DNA of 23,449 nt. Origin: Ophiothrix spiculata (lineage: Eukaryota > Echinodermata > Ophiuroidea > Amphilepidida > Ophiotrichidae). This document shows, in pieces, positions 16,302 to 23,449 of this stretch; position 1 is the first letter of the stretch; each line of letters opens with the position of its first letter. The notes below the pieces were generated by a model. The model was not told where the DNA came from, did not search any database, and was given only the letters and a program-made list of their open reading frames with translations. The stretch is taken from the NCBI GenBank assembly GCA_000969725.1, contig JXSR01S067602.1; one strand, 5' to 3'. Made by a program: the position numbers and the translations under genes.

Positions 16302-17937
16302 CAACGTTTGCGCTAGATCGCGTTTTTGACGCGGTTTTTATTTAAAAAAACCTTGATTTGGAAAAAAAAAGCTTTAGTGTAAAGGGTCCAATTGGACGCA
16401 ATAAAAATGACTGCAAAATGGTACATTCTGAAGTGGACCCCTTTAAAATTTGTTTTAAAAATCATATTATGCTTAAGTCATAAAATGAAATTAAAATAAA
16501 GTTTAATACGATTAAATACACCTATTTTGTCCTAAATCATCTTCATATAAATACACCTATTTTGTCCTAAATCATCTTCATAAATGTTCAATATTTACAT
16601 TACACGGCACCATAAATCTATCACACATTGACTAAGTATTAAAATAAAATCGCCGTGTGTGCGTATGAATCCTTTCGATTCCAACAACTTTATCCACTGC
16701 GTTCACTGATTGTGAGAGCGGAAAGCACCACGACAGGGAAATAGGATTCAGTCTACATACACTAAAGTGCCAAATTTTCTCTAAAATCTTTGGAGATCCA
16801 ATCACAACCAAAATATCTTATTATGGTTTTATGTTTGATATTTCTAAATGAAGAAATATGTGTTTTCTAGCCCAAATCGATGTCAAAAGCTCCTTAAAAC
16901 ATAAGCAGAAAGTAGTGGAGGATCGAAGCTGACTTCTAAAAGCAAAAAATAAAATCCATGAAGTCAAGAAATATGTTCTAGAAACACCATCGTAAACACA
17001 TGTTTTGATGGCTGACACTGACAGTAAAATGGCCTAAAATCACGGCACAAAAAATTTGTGGAATTTTCATTAATTTTGGAGATATATGAGGGTAGCTGAT
17101 TGAATATGGACAATTTATGTAGCTGATTGAATATGGACAATTTAAGGCAAATACATAGAGCACCTTTCTGTACTATAATTAATTTATTGCAGAGTGAATT
17201 TATGGAGAAAATGATGGCAAAAATATCTCAGTGGAGAGATGTATTTGCACAGTGGCAAAGATGTTTATTTTTTGTCATGCACATGTCCTTGCGCTGTCAT
17301 CATGGTTTTGATGACTGCCGCAGTATTAAAATAAATCATCAAATCTCATGCATTTTTGGTTGATTAATTCTCAATTTTTTTGCAAATGTAACGCCAAATC
17401 CCATGGATCTAGACTTCAATTTCAAAATCTTTATGTCGTCCATCAGCTACATTACCATAAACATGCCTCTCAAATATCAGCACCAAATCACCATGATAAT
17501 TACTGCTCATAACAGGAAGATTAGGGCAAGGTTATATCGTGACAAGATGTGCGGTGATCGTTCCACTATGTGAAGTCTGATGACATTTTTTTACGTAGTG
17601 GCGGTTGCCTCATAACTGATTCACAATTTTTCTTCATGCTTGTTTTTGCTTGCCATTGATCATTCGTCTCGCAACATTTTTAAATGTAGTAACGGTATGT
17701 ATTCACTGATAGTGTAAAATAGTTAGATAGAACTTAAAATATTTTTAGGCCTAACTACATTTAAATCTATGTTCCCAGACCCTTAAAATTCAAATTGGAC
17801 CCCTTAAATTTGAAAAAATAGGGGGGTTAAAGGGTCCGTTGGACCCCATGAAATTCCATCAGACCCCTTAAATGTGAAAATTGGGATGTTTAAAGGGTCC
17901 AGTGGACCCCTTAAATTATTTTCTAGCGCCAACGTTG
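16302..17937. mobile_element. Non-autonomous hAT transposon (1,636 bp)
   Basis: Terminal inverted repeats caacgtttgcgctaga and, inverted, caacgttggcgctaga. They are flanked by the perfect 8-bp duplication CTTGTGGG (16294-16301 and 17938-17945). Words of the form aaagggtcc or ggaccccttaaa recur in both subterminal regions (near 16380, 16433, 17778, 17801, 17830, 17863 and 17895), some as inverted pairs, as expected for transposase-binding repeats. There are internal tandem duplications of 35 bp (16514-16583) and about 25 bp (17094-17143). No transposase domain is visible in any frame; the longest frames are under 80 codons. Confidence 0.92.
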
Positions 17938-18195
17938 CTTGTGGGATTACAGTATTTTGGGAAATTACGTTTTTCCTTTCCAAGCGTTTTTGAAGCCAAT
18001 GCTTATTGCTACACTGGTTTGCGTAACTTAAAGCCAACTCGTTAATGACACACATATTTATTGCACACAATTGGTCAAATTCCATTGCTTGTGAAACGCT
18101 TATGACTATGCACATTATGCTCAAGTTAAATGATGCAATATGACGCAGGCAAACTTTATCGACAAAAATATAATAAGAAGCTCAGTGTCTATTAT

Positions 18196-18920
18196 TTGGT
18201 GGCAGTGTCTAACAATTTGGTGGCACTGAACTCCGTTTACAACAATCTGTTGGCACTGGTTGGACTAAGCTCAGTCTGTAATAATTTTGATGGCACTGGT
18301 GGGACTGAACTCAGTTTGTAATAATTTGGTGGCACTGGTGGGACTGAACTCAGCCTGTAATAATTTGGTGGTACTGGTGGGACTGAACTCAGCCTGTAAT
18401 AATTTGATAGGACTGGTGGGACTGAACTCAGGAGAATAATAATTTGGTGGCACTGGTAGGACTGAGCTCAGTCTATAATACTTTGGTGGTACTGGTGGGA
18501 CTGAGCTCAGTCTGAAATAATTTGGTGGCACTGGTGGGACTGAACTCAGTCTATAATACTTTGGTGTTACTTGTGGGACTGAGCTCAGTCTGAAATAATT
18601 TGGTGGCACTGGTGGGACTGAACTCATTCTATAATACTTTGGTGGTACTGGTGGGACTGAGCTCAGTCTGAAATAATTTGGTGGCACTGGTGGGACTGAA
18701 CTCAGTCTGTAGCACTTTTGTGGCACTGGTGGGACTGAGCTCAGTCTGTAACAATATGGTGGCACTGGTGGGACTGAACTCAGTCTGTAACAATTTGGTT
18801 GCACTGGTGGGACTGAACTCAGTCTATAATACTTTGGTGGCACTGGTGGGACTGAGCTCAGTCTGAAATAATTTGGTGGTACTGATGGGATTGACCTCAG
18901 TCTGAAATAATTTGGTGGTA
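18196..18920 (+). repeat. Minisatellite array 1 (39-bp unit, about 18 copies)
   Basis: The unit, on plus, is ggtggcactggtgggactga followed by actcagtctgtaataattt. The period is 39 bp (tcag at 18311, 18350, 18389). Variation is mostly in three spots: a/g in gaactc or gagctc, the ctgtaa or ctgaaa end, and act/att before ggtgg. The first units (18196-18270) are more diverged. Because 39 is a multiple of 3, some frames stay open by construction. Confidence 0.95.
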
Positions 18921-19104
18921 CTAAAGTCGCTTGAAGAAAACCTTTTCATTTTTACGCGTCTGGTGGGCCGAGGTTAAAGTTCAAACGCAACTCACGCGAT
19001 ACTCGTGAGCTCGAGTGATTTGATTGTTCTGTTGCTGTGTGACTTGATGATCGATTTGATTGGTTTGTTTTTCACGCACGGTGCGATTTGGTCCCACCCA
19101 GGGA
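18921..19104 (+). mobile_element. About 200-bp MITE, copy A (right-truncated) inside the minisatellite
   Basis: Begins taaagtcgcttgaagaaaac with cttttcatttttacgcg, followed by aaagttcaaacgcaactcac and the gatcgatttgattggtttgt region, and breaks off at gatttggtcccaccca, where minisatellite sequence (gggactgacctcag) resumes. The missing terminus is present in copy B. Confidence 0.75.
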
Positions 19105-19566
19105 CTGACCTCAGTCTGTAACACTTTTGTGGCACTGGTGGGATTGAACTCAGTCGGTCACAATATGGTGGCACTGGTGGGACTGAACTCAGTCTGTAAA
19201 TAAATACTTTGGTGGCACTGGTGGGACTGAACTCAGTCTGTAAATAAATACTTTGGTGGCACCGGTGGGACTGAACTCAGTCTGTAAATAAATACTTTGG
19301 TGGCACCGGTGGGACTGAACTCAGACTGTAAATAAATACTTTGGTGGCACCGGTGGGACTGAACTCAGTCTGTAAATAAATACTTTGGTGGCACCGGTGG
19401 GACTGAACTCAGTCTGTAAATAAATACTTTGGTGGCACTGGTGGGACTGAACTCAGTCTGTAAATAAATACTTTGGTGGCACTGGTGGGACTGAACTCAG
19501 TCTGTAAATAAATACTTTGGTGGCACTGGTGGGACTGAACTCAGTCTGTAAATAAATACTTTGGTA
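19105..19566 (+). repeat. Minisatellite array 2 (homogenised 44-bp unit, 9 copies)
   Basis: After two ordinary units, nine copies of a 44-bp unit follow with almost no variation: agtctg starts at 19191, 19235, 19279 and so on to 19543. The extra five bases come from taaataaatac in place of taataattt. Variation is limited to cactgg/caccgg and one tcagac. The array ends abruptly at ctttggta|tcccctcc. Confidence 0.95.
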
Positions 19567-19861
19567 TCCCCTCCTAGACAATGTTTTCTAAATTCCAAAA
19601 AGCAAAAAAGTTCAAAATTTCACGAATGCAAATTTTAGTTAGGCTTTCCAGAAATTTTGGGGCAAAAAATAAGTTTTTTGTCATTTTTGCCAAAATTGAC
19701 ATTTTTGGTCAAAAACCGATATCATCATCATGTTCAGGGTAAAATCGGCTTCTAAATATGTATACGATTTTATATAGTTTATGCAATTAGTTTGAAATTT
19801 ACAGTACAAAAAACGGTTTAGACCATTTGAAGGTCTACCCCATTTGAAGGTCTACCCCAGC
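19567..19861. other. Unique spacer within the minisatellite block
   Basis: AT-rich non-repetitive sequence with homopurine/pyrimidine words (ccaaaattgacatttttggt is near-palindromic at 19690-19709) and a small direct repeat ccatttgaaggtctacc twice at 19826-19860. No coding signal. Confidence 0.5.
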
Positions 19862-20066
19862 CTTAAAGTCATCTGAAACAAACCTTTTCATTCTGGGCTG
19901 GATCAAATCGCATTGTGCGTGAACAACAACCAATCAAATCGATCTTCAAGTCATGCAGCAACAGAACAGACAAATCACGCGAGCTCACGAGTATCGTGTG
20001 AGTTGTGTTTGAACTTTAACCTCGGTGCACAGGATGTGTAAAAGTTTTCTTCACACGACTATAATA
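19862..20066 (-). mobile_element. About 200-bp MITE, copy B (complete, inverted)
   Basis: The left end ttaaagtcatctgaaacaaa and right end, inverted, ttatagtcgtgtgaagaaaa are matching terminal repeats of about 25 bp. The interior is the reverse complement of copy A (aatcgcattgtgcgtgaaca, aatcacgcgagctcacgagt). This copy defines the full element. Confidence 0.8.
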
Positions 20067-20585
20067 GTCTGTAAAAATTTGGTGGCACTGGTGGGACTGA
20101 GTTCAGCCTGTAATGATTTGGTGGCACTGATGGGACTGAACTCAGTCTGTAACAATTTGGTGGCACTGGTGGGACTGAACTCAGTCTGAAACAATTTGGT
20201 GGCACTGGTGGTACTGAGCTTAGCCTGTAACAATAACTGATGGTGACACTGGTGGGACTGAATTCAGTCCGAAATTATGTTGGTGGTGATAGTGGCACTG
20301 ATGGGACTGAACTCATTTTGAAATAACATTGGTGGTGATGGTGGCACTGATGGGACTGAACTCAGTCTGTAACAATTTGGTGGCACTGGTGGGACTGAAC
20401 TCAGTCCGAAATAATTTGGTGGTGCACTGGTGGGACTGAGCTCAGTCTGAAATAATTTGGTGGCACTGCCACTGGTAGAAAACCAATCTATAATAATATG
20501 GTGGCACTGTGGGATTGTAACAAATTGGTGGGACTGAAATAAGTCTAACAAATTGGTGGCACTGAGGTCAGTAATAATTCAGTGG
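20067..20585 (+). repeat. Minisatellite array 3 (39-bp unit, irregular)
   Basis: About 12 units of the same family as array 1, with expansions such as tggtggtgatagtggcactg (20281-20300) and a compound ggtggcactgccactggtag. It degenerates towards 20580, where MITE copy C begins. Confidence 0.9.
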
Positions 20586-20587
20586 CA

Positions 20588-20722
20588 TTAAAGTCGCGCG
20601 AAGAAAACCTTTTCATTTTTACGCGTCTTGTCAGACTTGTGTACCGAGATTAAAGTTCAAACGCAACTCATGCGATACTCATGAGCTCGCGTGATTTGTC
20701 TGTTCTGTTGCTGTGTGACTTC
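20588..20722 (+). mobile_element. About 200-bp MITE, copy C (right-truncated)
   Basis: Begins ttaaagtcgcgcgaagaaaa and matches copy A through aaagttcaaacgcaactcat, gagctcgcgtgatttgtctg and ttctgttgctgtgtgact, then changes to unrelated sequence (tctgcttctgctt). Same orientation as copy A. Confidence 0.75.
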
Positions 20723-22005
20723 TGCTTCTGCTTAGATACTTCGCAACACTCCAACTGGAGTCAATAACTCGCGCAGCGTCGGTCCAGGCATAACGCCCAC
20801 ATGGCGCAATCCCCTAACTTAGTCCAATTTTTAGGGTGCAAATAGACCAGTTTCCTGTTTCTGTACTGCCATACTGCACCACACAGGCACAATACAACAT
20901 CCAGGTTGTATGGTCCAGTAACCTGAACATAGTGAAGACCTGTAAGTGAGTAGCAAGCTACAACATACAGGCTGTACACTACATGTAGTAATGAAATACA
21001 CCAATACAAGATCAGTATAGTGTGGCCCACTAGACCATACAAGCTGTGTTGTATGGTGTTGTCTGTTCTAGTAGAGTAAGCATATCTCACTGTCTGTCTT
21101 GTATGGCCTAGTTACCCAGGAAATACCTCTTCAAGGGTTACAGACACTGTCTTTAATATTTTGCAGGTGAGTTATTAAAAGCTCTCCTGGTGATCTTAAG
21201 GAGAGCTGTAAGAGAGTGATTTAAAAAACTCCTCTGGTTCAAATAAGGGGAGCGGTTGTGGGAATAACAATCTCTGCGTAGAAGCCCGGCGTAGAAGTAT
21301 TCAATAGACTGTTATTAGCAGTAAAATTATGCAATAATAGAGACAGTACCATGAATGGGCTATTACAGTAGTTACAAGTAGTGCTAAGGGCTTCTAAACA
21401 ACTTCAAGAAGTAAGAGCTAGTACCTTTCAGATGTAAAATTGTAAATTTGTACAAATGACTGATGACTTTCAGCTTTGTTATTTGTTACTCAATAAAAGC
21501 ATGAAGACATAAAGTGAACAAAGTTTTGTTTTCTAAACTTGCTTTATAACAATACATGCTTAAATCATTTCAAAACATGTACAATGAGCCATATTTAAGG
21601 CTGAGTTTATTACTGTCGTCAGGTGTCCCTTCATCAGAGTATTGGTGAAAACTATTTAGTGCTATGTGTAGTCCGTTAGTATCATCATGGTTGCATAATT
21701 CTGCACTCTCTCAGCCAGCGTTTTGTTGAGAATTTTAATGTAAAGATTGGACACCTATCACTTTATAAATGTCAAACACCATTTTTTATTGTTTTATTCA
21801 ATGAAACATTGATTGAGGATTGCATGTGCAACGTTTTTTATAGTAGAATCTTTCACCTTTCAATGTCAGTCTCGCTAAATTTCAGCAAACTTACTTCCGG
21901 GTTCGCGATCATTATAGCTGAATTGTAGGTCAAATATTCAACGTTTACTCCATGCTCGATAAAAAAAAATATTACATTATCGCCACATCGTAAGTTCATG
22001 AATAT
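20723..22005. other. Long stretch without a recognised gene
   Basis: A 109-codon minus-strand frame at 20761-21090 is rich in Tyr, Cys, Leu and Val and overlaps imperfect repeats of ttgtatgg/ccatacaa words; it shows no family similarity and is not called. At 21179-21260, gctctcctggtgatcttaag with gagagct forms a small inverted repeat reminiscent of the 9647-9843 MITE. Nothing else is recognisable. Confidence 0.45.
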
Positions 22006-22010
22006 TGTTC

Positions 22011-22171
22011 ACAGACTGCGCGATGTTTAATCAGCCTCACTTGTTGCCAAGAAGAATAAATTCCCGATGTTGATAGATCATGGAGCAATCTACAAACTGC
22101 GCATTGTACTAGTATTCAATCAGTCTTGCAAGAAGAAAAATTGCCGATGTTGATAGATCATGGAGCAATCT
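22011..22171 (+). repeat. Two-copy tandem duplication of about 80 bp
   Basis: acagactgcgcgatg with ccgatgttgatagatcatgg and agcaatctac is followed 80 bp later by acaaactgcgcattg with the same gttgatagatcatggagcaa block (22064 against 22144). The middle parts differ by small insertions. Confidence 0.8.
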
Positions 22172-22237
22172 ATATCGGCTGTTTGGGGTTTTCAAAGCTC
22201 AGACTCGGGGGAACTCGATTGCAAATTCTATGGCACA

Positions 22238-22304
22238 TTAAAGCGAGGCGCGCGATAAATCGCGCTATCTGGAATGGATTAAGGCGCGCAGCAGCGCGCC
22301 TTAA
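22238..22304. repeat. GC-rich double palindrome
   Basis: Two hairpins in 67 bp. gcgcgat/atcgcgc (22250-22265) has a 2-base spacer. ttaaggcgcgc/gcgcgccttaa (22279-22304) has perfect 11-bp arms and a 4-base loop. The outer words attaaagcg and ccttaaaag are themselves roughly inverted, so the whole may be a tiny TIR element. ggttagggttaatc follows at 22318-22331, two telomere-like units that are probably coincidental. Confidence 0.75.
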
Positions 22305-22456
22305 AAGACAGTGTCTGGGTTAGGGTTAATCTATGCCCGTGACATTCTTTTACAACCGATAGTGTGTCAGGAACACTTCAGATTGGACCAATAGCTTTAC
22401 GTGCCTTCCGAAGCACAAAGCAAGTAAAGTTTCTTGCTTTTAGGAAACAAGGAGAG

Positions 22457-22548
22457 GTGCCGGGACCGGGGCTCGACCCCAGGAAAGCTAAGATGTAGTT
22501 CATGCGATTACAGGTCCAACGCTCTAACCGTTCAGCCACGCTCCCCTC
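22457..22548 (-). repeat. tRNA-like sequence, probable tRNA-derived SINE or pseudo-tRNA
   Basis: On minus, tggctgaacgg matches Pol III box A, and gggtcgagccc matches box B with one change. A T arm of 5 bp (ctggg/cccgg) with a 7-base loop and a D-arm pair gct/agc are present. The acceptor arm does not pair and the anticodon stem is lost, with extra bases before the T arm. A working tRNA is unlikely. Confidence 0.55.
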
Positions 22549-22554
22549 TACAAC

Positions 22555-22652
22555 TTGACTTGATGATCGATTTGATTGGTTTGTTATTCACGCTCGGTGC
22601 GATTTGGTTCTGCCCAGAATGACAAGGGGTTTTTTCAGATGATTTTAATATT
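22555..22652 (+). mobile_element. About 200-bp MITE, copy D (left-truncated)
   Basis: gacttgatgatcgatttgat and tggtttgttattcacgc through tgcgatttggttctgcccag to the terminus gacaaggggttttttcagat and gattttaa match copies A and B. It is followed directly by one minisatellite scrap (ttgggactgaactcagactt and ttggtggca, 22651-22679), so the MITE and the minisatellite occur together again. Confidence 0.75.
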
Positions 22653-22686
22653 GGGACTGAACTCAGACTTTTGGTGGCATTAAAAT

Positions 22687-23263
22687 TAGAGATGGGCCGA
22701 TTCAATCGGCCCAGTTATTGCGAGATCGGTGACGAATCCGAATCGGCAAAAATCATAGAACTCTACCGATTCAGCCAACCGATCATACATTTATGACACA
22801 GCAGCTTGAACATGTAGCTGGAAATCTCCATAAACCGTGTTTAAAATGCAAGCATTCTGCCTTGTAACTTGTTGGAATTTAATGTTACCTACCTTACTTA
22901 CAATTATTATTACAAGAAGTTTCAGAAAGCTGGAAACTGTATTCTTTTTATTTTATTTTATTTTCTGTTCTATAAAAAAGTTCCATACTAATACGACAAG
23001 CTCTTTCTATAAATAACTCAGGTTTTCCCTCATCGTAATTCTGTACTGCGCAGCAGTAAATTTCAGGCCCTTTCATTGTCAATATTAATCATTATTTCAA
23101 TTTCTACATTAATTTGTCAAATTCATGGAAAATGTACTGGTCAGTGATACTTACCACTTTATTTCCGTTGAGAATTTAAAGTAACTTAATAACAAATCGG
23201 GATCAGTAAAAATTGAATCGGGAATCGGCAATTACCTATCTAGGGTGGATCGGCCCGACCTTA
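22687..23263. mobile_element. hAT-type element (577 bp) with ATTAAAAT duplication
   Basis: Terminal inverted repeats tagagatgggccgattc and, inverted, taaggtcgggccgatcc. Perfect 8-bp duplication ATTAAAAT at 22679-22686 and 23264-23271. Extra gattcggccc- and gaatcgg-type words lie near both ends. No transposase frame. This terminal sequence type is widespread among animal hAT elements. Confidence 0.9.
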
Positions 23264-23449
23264 ATTAAAATCATATAGGCCTAGAACTATTAATTTGGAG
23301 ATCAATCTAGACCAAGGTTTAGATTGGCTAAATAAACATCCAGAGTGCAGGGCTTACTGTTTACGAATGCGGCAATACCCTGCAATTCGTGGTCACAAGA
23401 TCAAATTGGTCATGAACTTTGGCTTTACGGGAGCAATAGACATGTATTT

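Noticed and set aside
18180-20585. CRISPR-like regular repeats
   Set aside because: Units are directly adjacent with no unique spacers, and the setting is an animal genome; it is a minisatellite.
20761-21090. 109-codon minus-strand frame rich in Tyr, Leu and Val
   Set aside because: It could be read as a membrane protein, but the DNA holds repeated ttgtatgg/ccatacaa words and nothing supports coding; length alone is not enough.
22318-22331. ggttagggttaatc as an internal telomere tract
   Set aside because: Two units of a 6-bp motif are expected by chance and there is no longer array.

Overview
This window is invertebrate animal nuclear DNA. It is AT-rich, has compact exons separated by kilobase introns with GT-AG borders, and is dense in short non-autonomous DNA transposons. 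The only gene I can name with confidence is an orthologue of RASA1 (p120 RasGAP) on the minus strand. The conservation level and repeat style suit a marine invertebrate such as a hemichordate, echinoderm, cephalochordate or lophotrochozoan; I cannot narrow it further from sequence alone.

RASA1: seven minus-strand exons, read from high to low coordinate (12459-12310, 11201-11066, 10145-10075, 8770-8653, 7329-7298, 5307-5255, 3286-3139), join in consistent phase into 708 nt, about 236 codons. They encode the SH2-SH3-SH2 cassette that docks RasGAP on phosphotyrosine proteins. The first exon(s), upstream of the N-terminal SH2, were not found in the window. The rest of the C-terminal SH2 and the PH, C2 and GAP domains should lie beyond position 1.

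The introns and the 11 kb upstream of the N-SH2 exon are mostly repeats. Several elements are bounded to the base by terminal inverted repeats and 8-bp target duplications (hAT type): 1775-2109, 12858-13234, 16302-17937, 22687-23263, and probably 8191-8340, 8900-9045 and 9647-9843. A TTAA-flanked piggyBac-like MITE lies at 7856-8141, and two copies of another TIR family at 13496-13905 and 14862-15317. Foldback elements lie at about 219-810 and 2572-3013. LINE debris lies at about 2110-2292, 6400-6766 and 15319-15560.

From 18196 to 20585 there is a large minisatellite (39-bp unit, changing to a homogenised 44-bp unit) interrupted by copies of a roughly 200-bp MITE. Degenerate outliers lie near 16050-16300 and 22652-22680.

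The most unusual structure is in RASA1 itself. The 3' 75 nt of the second SH3 exon plus 68 nt of the following intron are present as a 143-bp tandem array, giving two extra truncated exon copies that keep an open frame and the splice donor. The start of the N-SH2 exon is also copied, in decayed form, just upstream. No CRISPR array, operon or other prokaryotic feature was seen.
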